DNA from: Accumulibacter sp.
GTDB taxonomy: Bacteria; Pseudomonadota; Gammaproteobacteria; Burkholderiales; Rhodocyclaceae
Direction of reading: 5' to 3'
DNA length: 64,000 bases
Assembly: GCA_031257115.1 (NCBI GenBank)
Contig: JAIRPF010000165.1
Coordinates: 53,612-117,611, forward strand
The notes under the pieces are model-generated. The model made no database searches. It saw only the letters and a list, made by a program, of their open reading frames with translations, and was not told the DNA's origin. Position 1 is the first letter of the stretch; every line of letters starts with the position of its first letter. The translations under genes were made by a program, and so were the position numbers. Of the stretch, positions 11,153 through 21,010 are shown one piece after another.

Positions 11153-11232
11153 GGAAGGGGGAAGGGAGAAGGGTAAAACCGAATGGATGGAAAAAGTGCT
11201 TTCGGTTCACACCCTTCCCCCTTCCCCCTTCC
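11153..11232. repeat. Purine/pyrimidine inverted repeat between grpE and dnaK
   Basis: The 22-base arm at 11153-11174 (GGAAGGGGGAAGGG...) is complementary to 11211-11232 at 21 of 22 positions. Inside it, AACCGAA (11177-11183) pairs with TTCGGTT (11201-11207). The structure begins six bases after the grpE stop and ends immediately upstream of the dnaK promoter. It could be a transcript hairpin that attenuates grpE-dnaK read-through, or a triplex-prone DNA element. No U tract is present. Confidence 0.7.
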
Positions 11233-11237
11233 CGCCC

Positions 11238-11780
11238 CTAACCCTTGGCCACGATGACCAACGCCGGGCGCAGCACGCGCTCGGCGATCAGGTAGCCTTT
11301 TTGCAGGACGGTGATGACCGTGCCGGCTTCCTGCTCCGACTCGATCGCGCTGATCGCCTGGTGGAAGTTGGGATCGAACTTCTCCCTGGCCGGATCGATT
11401 TCCCGGATGCCCGATTTTTCGAAGGCGGCGACGAGCTGCCTGAGCGTCAGCTCGCTGCCGGCCTTGAGGCTTTCGACGCTGGGGCCGTCCGTCGCCAGCG
11501 CCGCTTCCAGACTGTCCTTGACGGCCAGCAGCTCGCCGGCGAAGCGTTCGATGGCGAACCGGGACGCCCTGGCGATGTCTTCCTGCGCGCGCCGGCGGAC
11601 GTTTTCGGTCTCGGCCTTGGCGCGCAGCCACGCATCGTAGTGCTCCTCCGCCTTGAGTTCGGCCTGGCGGAGCCGCTCCCCGGCGTCCGGCGCGCTCTCC
11701 TCGACTTGCGCCGCCGGGATTTCCGGCGCATTCTCCTCGCCGGCCGGCTCTGGTACGATGTTCGTTTCGAGTTCTTGCAT
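11238..11780 (-). CDS. grpE: Nucleotide exchange factor GrpE
   Basis: 180 residues from the ATG at 11780. The longer TTG-initiated frame would overlap the promoter, and GGAG lies 10 bases before this ATG. An acidic N-terminus ([19 protein letters not shown]) precedes the long dimerisation helix ([29 protein letters not shown]) and the C-terminal beta domain with [10 protein letters not shown] and [16 protein letters not shown], all characteristic. GrpE releases ADP from DnaK. It is the first heat-shock gene of the cluster and has its own sigma-32-like promoter. Confidence 0.97.
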   Translation of the reverse strand: MQELETNIVPEPAGEENAPEIPAAQVEESAPDAGERLRQAELKAEEHYDAWLRAKAETENVRRRAQEDIARASRFAIERFAGELLAVKDSLEAALATDGPSVESLKAGSELTLRQLVAAFEKSGIREIDPAREKFDPNFHQAISAIESEQEAGTVITVLQKGYLIAERVLRPALVIVAKG

Positions 11781-11810
11781 GATGGAAAATCTCCGGAAAA
11801 TCTCCCGATC

Positions 11811-11838
11811 ATCTGGGGACAGAATTTTTCTTTTCAAG
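11811..11838 (-). promoter_or_regulatory. Sigma-32-type promoter for grpE
   Basis: On the minus strand CTTGAAA (11838-11832) is separated by 13 bases from CCCCAGAT (11818-11811), a near-perfect heat-shock promoter. Transcription would start about 11804, leaving a 23-base leader before the grpE ATG. The element matches the one upstream of dnaK. Confidence 0.88.
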
Positions 11839-11905
11839 TGAGATTTTTGTCATGTTTGCCCGGACGCATTGCGATATTCTTTGAGATTGGCGATGACCGG
11901 CAAGG

Positions 11906-13261
<1,356 letters not shown>

Positions 13262-13907
13262 CCTACTTCCCGACCACGGCGGACACGGTGAGTATGAGGG
13301 CGGATGGCATCCGCCAGCGTGTTCCTTCCGGCGCGAAGCGCCGCACGAACAAACCTCACTCAAGAGGGAGGCTTTATTTCAGCGGCGCTTCGCGCCGGAG
13401 TTTACGCGCTGGATTCCCGCGTTCGCGGGAATGACGGGGGAGAGGAAGGCGCGAATCACCCGCGCCCCGCAGATATGGATTCCCTTTGCAATCATCCGCG
13501 AAGGGCGGCGACTTCGCTTTCGCAATGACGATCGGGCGGCGACTCCATGCTCATCATTGCGAGGCGCGCAGCGCCGTGGCAATCCAGGATGGCCGGGATC
13601 GGGTGGGGACTGGATTGCTTCGCTTCGCTCGCAATGACGACGGGAGGGGCATACTGATTAGGTGGCCTACTGCATATCGGATGATTTCAAGCGGACTTGC
13701 CATATCCCCCCAACCCAACGCTTGTCGCGCCGGCACGATCGCGGGCGATTGCCCGTGGCGCAGAGCCAAGGCTTCCGCCGCCCGAAACCCTCACGGTATC
13801 GACCCTTCCGTTGCGCGCGCCGGGAGTCGGCAGGTTCACGACCGCGCCATGCCGCGCCGTTCCTGTCCGCCTTCGGGACGGTTTCGCGGGGTTCGTTCGG
13901 GATTTTC
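13262..13907. repeat. Repeat-filled intergenic region
   Basis: No credible gene. It holds a family B palindrome (about 13350-13380, GAGGGAGGCTTTATTTCAGCG), a dRS3-like palindrome (13409-13437), and an inverted pair of another element. In that pair CATTGCGAGG... with GTGGCAATCCAGG (13555-13588) faces CTGGATTGC...GCAATGACG (13610-13639), and a decayed extra right half lies at about 13507-13531. Together they form a mosaic of at least three repeat families between convergent genes. Confidence 0.75.
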
Positions 13908-15011
13908 TTACAGTGCGTCTACCGGAATCGGCCGGCCCGTGAGATAGCCCTGGATCAGCTGGAAACCCATGTCGGTGCAGGCCTTGGCTTCTCCCTCGCT
14001 TTCGACGCCTTCGGCGAGCGGCACCGAGCCGGAAGAGAGGACCATCTGCACTAGATCCCTGACCAGCTTCTGTTTTCGCGGGCTGGCCTTGTGCAGGTCG
14101 CGGATCAGCGACATGTCGAATTTCACGAAGTGCGCCGGGACGTCGGCGAGTTCGAGGAGGCGCGCTTGGCCGGCGCCAAAGTCGTCGAAGGCGAAGTAGA
14201 CGCCCAGACTGGCCAGTTTTTTGGCGAATTCGCGCAGTTTTTCGGTGCTGGTGATGGCCGATTCGTGGATTTCCACGACGATTTGCAGGTCGGGTATCGA
14301 TTGGCGCAGGCGCTTGATGGAGGCGATGAATACGTCGCCGAACATTTCCTTCGGGTGCACGTTGAGGAACAGCTTGTTTCCCTTGACGTACCGGGCGAAC
14401 TTGCTGACGCCGAATTCGCGGAACGCCTGGCTCAAGTCCGTTTCGCGGTCCATGGCGCTCGCCAGGTCGAACAGCTCGATCGGCGTTTTCGGCAGGCGCG
14501 GGTGGTTGGCGCGGCCGAGCAGCTCGTAGCCGACGATCTTCCGCGTCCGCGCTTCCACGATCGGCTGGATGGCGCCCGACAATCCGCGGCCCATGATCAG
14601 TTCGTCCAGCTCGGTCTCGTTCAGCGCGAAATTTTCCGGAAGGGCCATGTTTTCCGGCACGAGCATGGTGCCCATCTGGTCGAACGGCAACATGCTGTGC
14701 TGTTCCACCAGGATCAGGCGCAGTTTGAATTCGGCCTTGGCGAAATGGATGATGTCGTTGGCCTTGAGCAGGCAGTAACCCTCGATGCGCTGCCGGTTGA
14801 CGAAGGTGCCGTTGGTGCTGTTCTCGTCGATGAGTTTCAACTGGCCGGTGATGTCGTGAGTCAACGTGGCGTGGACGCGGCTCAGCCCCAAATCGGCGAT
14901 CACCAGATCGTTTTCCTTGCTGCGGCCGATCAGGCATGGCAGCTTGGTGATCAGGAATTGTGTGCGGGTGCCGTTGGGACCGACCGACTCAAGCGCCCAT
15001 TGATTTTCCAT
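13908..15011 (-). CDS. FHA-EAL protein (c-di-GMP phosphodiesterase family)
   Basis: 367 residues. The N-terminal FHA domain (about 8-100) has GR at 29-30, SRVH at 44-47 and NGT at 67-69, the phosphothreonine-binding signature. The EAL domain (about 135-365) reads ELL in place of EAL (Glu163), with Asn217, Glu247, DDFG at 276-279, Lys297, the AEGVE loop and QGYLTGRPIP. Metal- and substrate-binding residues are therefore largely kept, and hydrolysis of c-di-GMP is plausible. No membrane segment. The FHA domain suggests recruitment to a phosphorylated partner, for which the nearby kinase is an obvious candidate (inference). Confidence 0.9.
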   Translation of the reverse strand: MENQWALESVGPNGTRTQFLITKLPCLIGRSKENDLVIADLGLSRVHATLTHDITGQLKLIDENSTNGTFVNRQRIEGYCLLKANDIIHFAKAEFKLRLILVEQHSMLPFDQMGTMLVPENMALPENFALNETELDELIMGRGLSGAIQPIVEARTRKIVGYELLGRANHPRLPKTPIELFDLASAMDRETDLSQAFREFGVSKFARYVKGNKLFLNVHPKEMFGDVFIASIKRLRQSIPDLQIVVEIHESAITSTEKLREFAKKLASLGVYFAFDDFGAGQARLLELADVPAHFVKFDMSLIRDLHKASPRKQKLVRDLVQMVLSSGSVPLAEGVESEGEAKACTDMGFQLIQGYLTGRPIPVDAL

Positions 15012-15153
15012 GAAACTGATCTGTCCTGAGGATAGGGGTAGTTTTGGAGATTAGCAGAAAACGCATGAACAAAAAACAGAAATTGCACCGGTTCGTATCG
15101 GCGCTTCATCCATCCGGGGGAAAGATACATGCGAAAACGGAAAAAAAGAAGGT

Positions 15154-17508
15154 CTATTTCACGTTCCGCGATATTTTTCCCTCCTTCGGGCCGCTGATCG
15201 CCGGGTCGTTGACCGGCCCGATCGCCGCGCCGCGCCGGGCGCGCAGGCCAATGTGTTTTTCTTCCGAAAGCAGTTCCCTTGGCCGGTTGCGGAACGTGCC
15301 CGCGATGCGCGCGACAGGCCCCTCGATGGCGATCGCCGACTTCAGCGATTCCTTGCCCCGGAGGCCGATGAGCTGCACGCCCTTGCCGCCGGAGAGCCGT
15401 TTCATCTGGTCGAGCGGGAAGACGAGGAGCCGCCCGTCGCTGGAGAGCGCGGCGACGTGATCCGCGCCGGCAATGGGCGAGGGCGGCAGCACGGCGGCGC
15501 CGTCCTCCATCGCCAGGAAGGCCTTGCCGGCCTTCTGGCGGGAGACGAGATCGCCGTAGGCGCAGATGAATCCGTAGCCGGAGGTCTTGGCGACGAGGAA
15601 TTCGTCCTCGGCCTTGCCAGCCAGCACGTGCGCGATGCGGCCGCCGCCCAGGTCCACGAACGAGGAGAGCGGCGCGCCCATGCCGCGCCCGTCGGGCAGC
15701 GCGGCGACCGGCACGGTGAAAGCCCGCCCCTCGCTGGAGAGGATGACCAGCGAATCGACCGAGCGGCACTCGAAATGAACGCCCGGCCCGTCGCCGTCCT
15801 TGTAGGCGACGCCCGAAAGATCCAGGTTGTGTCCCTGGCGCGCGCGCGCCCAGCCTTTTTCGGAAACGATCAGCGTCACCGGCTCGTCGGCGACGGCGGC
15901 GACCTCCGCGCGCGAGGCGACGGCGGCGGCTTCGATCAGCGTGCGCCGCGCGTCGCCGTGCCGGGCCGCGTCGGCCTGGATTTCCTTGACGACGAGCCGG
16001 CGCAGGAGCGTCTGGCTCGCGAGCAGTTTTTCCAGTTCCGCCGCCTCCTGGCGCAGTTTTTCGAGTTCCTGTTCGATGCGGATGCCTTCGAGCCGGGCCA
16101 ACTGGCGCAGGCGGATTTCGAGAATGTCGTCGGCCTGCCGCCCGGAGAGTTTGAAACGCGCGATCAACGCCGGTTTCGGCTCGTCGGCGGCGCGGATGAT
16201 GCGGATCACCTCGTCGATGTTCAGAAAGACGATGTGCCGGCCTTCGAGGATGTGGATGCGCTCCCCGGCCCTGGCGAGGCGGAATTCGCTGCGCCGGCGC
16301 ACGGTGTCGAGCCGGAAGCGGCACCATTCGCCGATGAGTTCGGCGAGCGTTTTCTGGCAGGGCCGGCCATCGAGTCCGACGGCGACGAGGTTGATCGGCG
16401 CCGTGGTCTCCAGACTGGTGTGCGCGAGCAACAGGGCGACGAACTCCTCGCGGTTCTGGCGCGAGCTGACCGGCTCGAAAACCAGCCGCACGTCGTCGTC
16501 CTTGCCGGATTCGTCGCGCGCGCGCTCCAGTTGCGAAGCGAACAGCGCCTTCAACTGCGCCGCCGACTGTTCGACGGCCTTCTTGCCGGGCCGGGGCTGC
16601 GGGTTCATCAGCGCACCGATTTCGGAGAGCACGCGGGCCGAGGAAACGCCGGGCGGCAATTCCCGGACCACCAATTGCCAAGCGCCGCGCGCCATCTCTT
16701 CGAAATCGTGGCGGGCGCGCACGCGCAGGCTGCCGCGTCCGCTGGCGTAGGCGGCGGCGATCTCGGCGGCGGACGAAATGATCTGCCCGCCGCCGGGATA
16801 ATCCGGCCCCGGCACGTGGCGCATGAGTTCCGCGAGATCGGCGCGCGGATTCTGGATCAGGCAGACCGCCGCCTCGGCGATTTCGGCGAGGTTGTGCGGC
16901 GGAATCTCGGTGGCCATGCCGACGGCGATGCCGGAAGCGCCGTTCAGGAGCGAGAACGGCAGGCGGGCGGGCAGAAAGGCCGGCTCGGTGAGCGCGCCGT
17001 CGTAGTTCGGCTGGAAATCGACGGTGCCTTCGTCGAGTTCGCCGAGCAGCAATTCGGCGATCGGCGCGAGGCGCGCCTCGGTATAGCGCATCGCCGCCGC
17101 GCCGTCGCCGTCGCGCGAGCCGAAATTACCCTGGCCGTCGACCAGCGGATAGCGCAGCGAGAACGGCTGCGCGACGCGCACCATCGCGTCGTAGGCCGAG
17201 GAATCGCCGTGCGGATGGTATTTGCCGATCACGTCACCGACGACGCGCGCCGACTTCACCGGCCTCGCGCCGGCGGCCAATCCCAGCTCGCGCATGGCGT
17301 AGAGCACGCGCCGCTGCACGGGCTTCTGGCCGTCCTTCACGTCGGGCAACGCGCGGCCCTTGACCACGGCGACGGCGTATTCGAGATAGTCGCGCGCGGC
17401 GGTCTCGTGCAGCAAAACGCTCTCGCCGTCGTCCTCGGCGGCAGGCGGAATTCCGGGCGACCCGGCCGCTGGGGGCGGGTCGTCGAAAAGATCGCGGGTA
17501 TCGGGCAT
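15154..17508 (-). CDS. parC: DNA topoisomerase IV subunit A
   Basis: 784 residues. The breakage-reunion domain has [17 protein letters not shown], the [15 protein letters not shown] loop and catalytic Tyr142 in AMRYTEARL. The C-terminal beta-pinwheel is short (strands such as [17 protein letters not shown]), and the GyrA-box is absent, so ParC is preferred over GyrA. It decatenates daughter chromosomes together with ParE, which is not in the window. The quinolone-resistance positions equivalent to E. coli Ser80 and Glu84 are Ser103 and Asp107, so no classical resistance substitution is evident. An acidic, proline-rich 30-residue N-terminal extension precedes the domain. Confidence 0.96.
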   Translation of the reverse strand: MPDTRDLFDDPPPAAGSPGIPPAAEDDGESVLLHETAARDYLEYAVAVVKGRALPDVKDGQKPVQRRVLYAMRELGLAAGARPVKSARVVGDVIGKYHPHGDSSAYDAMVRVAQPFSLRYPLVDGQGNFGSRDGDGAAAMRYTEARLAPIAELLLGELDEGTVDFQPNYDGALTEPAFLPARLPFSLLNGASGIAVGMATEIPPHNLAEIAEAAVCLIQNPRADLAELMRHVPGPDYPGGGQIISSAAEIAAAYASGRGSLRVRARHDFEEMARGAWQLVVRELPPGVSSARVLSEIGALMNPQPRPGKKAVEQSAAQLKALFASQLERARDESGKDDDVRLVFEPVSSRQNREEFVALLLAHTSLETTAPINLVAVGLDGRPCQKTLAELIGEWCRFRLDTVRRRSEFRLARAGERIHILEGRHIVFLNIDEVIRIIRAADEPKPALIARFKLSGRQADDILEIRLRQLARLEGIRIEQELEKLRQEAAELEKLLASQTLLRRLVVKEIQADAARHGDARRTLIEAAAVASRAEVAAVADEPVTLIVSEKGWARARQGHNLDLSGVAYKDGDGPGVHFECRSVDSLVILSSEGRAFTVPVAALPDGRGMGAPLSSFVDLGGGRIAHVLAGKAEDEFLVAKTSGYGFICAYGDLVSRQKAGKAFLAMEDGAAVLPPSPIAGADHVAALSSDGRLLVFPLDQMKRLSGGKGVQLIGLRGKESLKSAIAIEGPVARIAGTFRNRPRELLSEEKHIGLRARRGAAIGPVNDPAISGPKEGKISRNVK

Positions 17509-18235
17509 ATCGGCTCATCCAGAAACGACAAGGGCCAGTGCGGCTGGCCCAGGGGGAAGGCGGAGTTTACTACCGAATCCAAGGATTGTTTTCGCGGATT
17601 TTTGACCACGGCGGACACGGCGAAAAACAAGGGCGAAAAGCCTTAACCGCAGCGAGCACGGCGGGCACGACGAGAGGCGAGAACTTTAACCATGAGGAGC
17701 GCGGGGAGCACGAAGAGCATGAGGAAAAGCGAAAGCTTTCAAAGGGTTTTCGCCGTGTTTCTCCGTAAACTCCGTGACCAGAGGTTTTTTGGTGGACATG
17801 GCGTGATTGGAAAAATGACCGCCCGACCCCTTCCGGCCCACGGCTCCGCTGCGGGCCACCTCCCTCAGGAGGGAGGCTTGGTTTGCGGCGCTTCGCGCCG
17901 GAGGCTACGCGCTGGATTCCCGCTTTCGCAGGAATGACGAGAGGCATGGTGACGGGGGGATTTTTGTTGGAATGGCGGGTGAGTTCGTGGGGATGGGAAA
18001 AATTTTCGTGGAAACAACAAGGACTTTCTTTCGCCTTTCGTTTTTTCGCCGTGGCCGCCGTGCTCGTCGTGGTTGTGATTTTTGCTTTCGCCATCCGCCG
18101 TGCCTGTCGCGGTTAAGGCTTTTCGCTCTTGTCGTGTCCGTCGTGCTCGTCGTGGTTATCGCTTTTCGCCTCCGCCCATCACGAAAGCATTTCATGAATT
18201 CCGGCGGAAAATGCCTTCCGAGCAGTTCTCATGCC
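17509..18235. repeat. Intergenic mosaic of 9-nt-periodic repeats and palindromes
   Basis: No credible gene. A forward block of 9-base units of the type CACGGCGAG/CACGGCGGG runs at about 17605-17725. A family B palindrome (17860-17885) and a dRS3-like palindrome (17911-17939) follow. A reverse-orientation block of the 9-base units then lies at about 18045-18180, read as GTGCTCGTCGTGG. The forward and reverse blocks face each other across about 320 bp. Confidence 0.7.
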
Positions 18236-19351
18236 TCACTTTTCGCGTTTCACTTTTCTGGCGATCTCCGCCAGCGGCAGATGGAGCGCCAGTTTCCGAT
18301 CCATCAGTCCGAGCAGCGGCAGCAAGCGGCCGCCCAGTTCGGCCAGGTGCGGCTCCACCGCGCTTTCGTGGCCCTCGCGCAGCAGGGTCAGCGCCCGTTC
18401 CAGGCTCGGAGCGGGCGGCGTCAGGGCGGCGGCGCCCTCGCCCGAAACCACGCGGTTGCCGCCCGCCTGCTGCGCGGCCTTCAGGCGCGCGTCGGCCAGT
18501 TCGATCAGCGCGCTGGCCGAGGCAACTTCGTCCGCCGGACTGCTGCTGATGCCGATGCTGACCGAGAGGGCGAGCCGCCGGCCATGCACGGTGATGTTGG
18601 CCACGCTGACGGCCTCGCGCAGGCGATTGCCGAACGTTTCGCAGGCGGCCCGCGACGTTCCCGGCGAAATGACCGCCAGCTGGCTGCCGAGATGGTGACC
18701 GAGGCTGTCTTCCTTGCGTATCTTTCCGGACAGCACGGCGATGAAACGCTGCTGCAACTGTTTCAGCGCGTCCATGCCGTGTTCGTCGCGCAGCGCGCCG
18801 GCGTTGTCGAATCCCATCACCATGACGCTCGCCTCGCCGTTGTGGCGCATGGTGTGCGACATCGCCTGCAAAGCCTGCAATTCGATGTATTTGCGCGTGA
18901 AAATGCCGGTTTCCGGATTCTGTACCTGCTGCTCCAGGTTCTCCTTGAGCTGCTCGCGCGCCCGCGCCAGCTTGAGCAGCGTATCGACGCGGGCCAGCAG
19001 TTCCGCCTCGCCCGTGCCGCGATCGATGAAATCCGAGGCCCCGTGCGACTTGGCGCGCTCGACCGCCTTCTCGTCATCGCCGGTGATCATCAGCATCGGC
19101 ATCTGCGCCAGGCGCGAGAGCCGCGACGAACGCACCCGCGTCAGCAGGCCGTCGCCGTCGAGCACCGGCAGGGAGAGCGAGCAGATCGCCAGCTTGATGG
19201 AATGATCCAGCACGAGCACCTGCCACGCCGACTCGCCGTTCGCTTCCTCGCGGAAGTCGTAAAACTCGCGGATATGCCGGATGAGCATCGCGCGAACCAT
19301 GCGCGACTCGTCGGCGACCAGAATGCGCGGCAAGGGTTCCGGGGCGCTCAT
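18236..19351 (-). CDS. Degenerate response regulator with GGDEF-like domain
   Basis: 371 residues from the ATG at 19351, giving MSAPEPLPRILVADES with the receiver directly at the N-terminus. The receiver (about 9-125) lacks the phosphoacceptor: the position four before the conserved proline is Ser58, and the usual lysine is Arg111. The GGDEF-like domain (about 145-310) reads LGSQL at 221-225 where GGDEF is expected, so neither phosphotransfer nor diguanylate cyclase activity is likely. A C-terminal helical segment of about 60 residues follows. It may act as a scaffold or ligand sensor (inference). It lies upstream of parC on the same strand, 727 bp away. Confidence 0.8.
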   Translation of the reverse strand: MSAPEPLPRILVADESRMVRAMLIRHIREFYDFREEANGESAWQVLVLDHSIKLAICSLSLPVLDGDGLLTRVRSSRLSRLAQMPMLMITGDDEKAVERAKSHGASDFIDRGTGEAELLARVDTLLKLARAREQLKENLEQQVQNPETGIFTRKYIELQALQAMSHTMRHNGEASVMVMGFDNAGALRDEHGMDALKQLQQRFIAVLSGKIRKEDSLGHHLGSQLAVISPGTSRAACETFGNRLREAVSVANITVHGRRLALSVSIGISSSPADEVASASALIELADARLKAAQQAGGNRVVSGEGAAALTPPAPSLERALTLLREGHESAVEPHLAELGGRLLPLLGLMDRKLALHLPLAEIARKVKREK

Positions 19352-19960
19352 TCCAGACCCGCTCCGCCCGCTGCCCGGCCCGCCCGCCGCCTCGCGGGAA
19401 TCGAACCGCGATTTTTCCCAGAACGCGCCATCACGTTTCGCCTTGCCTCCATTCTGCCCGCCACGAACGTCCCGGACAAACCCGCGCCGCGCCTCGCGCG
19501 GGCAACGGCAAACCCCGGCCGCCGGAACACAGGATACATCATACCCACAACGGAAGATTTTCGACACGCACCACCGCGTTCACCGTGGCATGAAGCCTTC
19601 CTTTCGAAGAAGGCGCTTGAGCTTGATCGCGGCAGGCCGGACTGGAACATGGAGCGCGAGTGTCCCGTCCGCAAAAAGGCGAACGAAGCAGGCGAGACGC
19701 CCACGCTCCATTTTTGATGGACGAACCGGATCTCGGTAGGTAAAGGCATGACGGTTTTCCTGTTTGTCCGCGTATGAGAATTCGAATCGCCGAACTCCCT
19801 CCGTCACGTTTCCGGCGCGACACCACCCTCAAGAGGGAGGCTTGGCTTGCGGCGCTTTTCGGCGGTGAATTTTGTGGGAGCGAATATCGTTTGCCTCACA
19901 TCGTGTCCGCTTTTTCGCCGCACCCGCCGGGGTTAACGCTTTCCGTTCTGGCAAACGAAA
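19352..19960. repeat. Intergenic region with family C and B elements
   Basis: No credible gene. A family C inverted-repeat element spans 19650-19710 (outer arms GGAGCGCGAGTGT and ACGCCCACGCTCC). A family B element lies at about 19795-19860, with CTCCCTCCGTCAC, CACCCTCAAGAGGGAGG and GCGGCG. The remaining sequence next to rluA resembles the 9-nt-periodic family in reverse. Confidence 0.65.
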
Positions 19961-20644
19961 TCAGAACGGCGCGGCGCGGGTGAAGTTTAGCGCCTTGCCG
20001 GTAAGCGGGTGCGCGAAGGCCAGGGAATCGGCGTGCAGCAGCAGACGATCCGCCATTGCCGCGGCGCGTTCGCCGCCGTAGAGCGGGTCGCCCAGGATCG
20101 GATGGCCGAGCGCCCGCATGTGGACGCGCAGTTGGTGCGTCCTTCCGGTTTCCGGCATGAGCGCGACGCGCGACGCATTCTTTTCGGCGTCGAAGGAGAT
20201 GAGCTCGTAGCGCGTCAGCGCCGGCTTGCCGGCTTCGAAATCGACCTTGTGCAGCGGCCGGTTCGGCCAATCCACGCGCAGGGGCAGGTCGATCGCGCCG
20301 CGCGTTCCGGGCGGCTTTCCTTCGACGACGGCGGCATAGCGTTTTTCCACGCGGCGTTCCTGGAACAGGAGGCTCAGCGCGCGATGCGTCTTTTTGCCGC
20401 GCGCCAGGACGACGAGTCCGGACGTGTCGAAATCCAGGCGGTGCACGATCAGCGCGTCGGGGAATTCGGCCTGGAGGCGGGCGATCAGGCAATCCTGCTT
20501 GTCCGGCCCGCGACCGGGAACGGAGAGCAGCCGCGCCGGCTTGTCGGCCACGATCAGCGCGCGGTCGACGTAGACCAGGGAAACGGCTCCGATGGGCGGC
20601 GAGGCAGGTAATGGTGGCGGGGGCGGCGGAGGCGGCGCGGTCAT
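19961..20644 (-). CDS. rluA: Pseudouridine synthase RluA
   Basis: 227 residues. The catalytic motif HRLDFDTSG contains Asp71, and KPARLLSVPGRGPDKQD, DLPLRVDWPNRP, TGRTHQLRVHMRALGHPILGD and LLLHAD match RluA in order. RluA is the dual-specificity enzyme modifying 23S rRNA U746 and tRNA U32. There is no S4 domain, which separates it from RluC/RluD. The N-terminus carries a run of eight or more prolines, so the true start could lie a few codons later. Confidence 0.9.
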   Translation of the reverse strand: MTAPPPPPPPPLPASPPIGAVSLVYVDRALIVADKPARLLSVPGRGPDKQDCLIARLQAEFPDALIVHRLDFDTSGLVVLARGKKTHRALSLLFQERRVEKRYAAVVEGKPPGTRGAIDLPLRVDWPNRPLHKVDFEAGKPALTRYELISFDAEKNASRVALMPETGRTHQLRVHMRALGHPILGDPLYGGERAAAMADRLLLHADSLAFAHPLTGKALNFTRAAPF

Positions 20645-20719
20645 GGGACAATGCCGGGACGGCGGGGAAATTTTTGCGACGCGCGATTATAGGCGAAGTT
20701 TTGGGAGGCACCGCCTTGC

Positions 20720-20938
20720 CTAGATTTCGCCGATGACCTTGTCGGGCGCAACGCCGCAAGCCTCGCACCACAGGATGAATTCCAGCACGTCAATATAGCG
20801 TTCGCCGCGCTCCAGTTTGGAAACATGGCTCTGCCCGCAAGCCAGTTTTTCGGCAAGGCCCGCCTGCGTCAGACCGCTCTCCAAGCGCGTCTGACGCAAA
20901 ACTTCCCTCGCCTTTTCATAGCGTTGCGAATAGAGCAT
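20720..20938 (-). CDS. XRE-family HTH regulator
   Basis: 72 residues, essentially one Cro/C1-type helix-turn-helix (LRQTRLESGLTQAGLAEKL then GQSHVSKLERGERYID) followed by a short helix. It is divergent from the P-loop gene with 72 bp between starts. Its start codon lies within the palindrome AGCATGG-C-CCATGCT, and an inverted repeat sits in the promoter region, so autoregulation and control of the divergent operon are likely. It could be an antitoxin-like or restriction-controller-like regulator; no toxin partner is recognisable on its strand. Confidence 0.85.
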   Translation of the reverse strand: MLYSQRYEKAREVLRQTRLESGLTQAGLAEKLACGQSHVSKLERGERYIDVLEFILWCEACGVAPDKVIGEI

Positions 20939-20948
20939 GGCCCATGCT

Positions 20949-20983
20949 ATAGTCCGAACCGGAATAGTCCATTTCGGACTATT
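20949..20983. promoter_or_regulatory. Divergent operator with three half-sites, and promoter
   Basis: ATAGTCCGAA (20949-20958) and TTCGGACTAT (20973-20982) form a perfect 10-bp inverted repeat with 14 bp between. An inner half-site AATAGTCC (20963-20970) also pairs with GGACTATT (20976-20983). A plus-strand promoter TTGCGA-N18-TATAGT would place its -10 at 20948-20953 and its start inside the operator. A second palindrome, AGCATGG-C-CCATGCT (20934-20948), covers the regulator's start codon. Confidence 0.7.
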
Positions 20984-21010
20984 CGTTACGGTAGACAGGA
21001 GGCATCGGCA

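Noticed and set aside
15253..17646. A 797-codon open frame antisense to parC
   Set aside because: It mirrors parC and shows only compositional bias.
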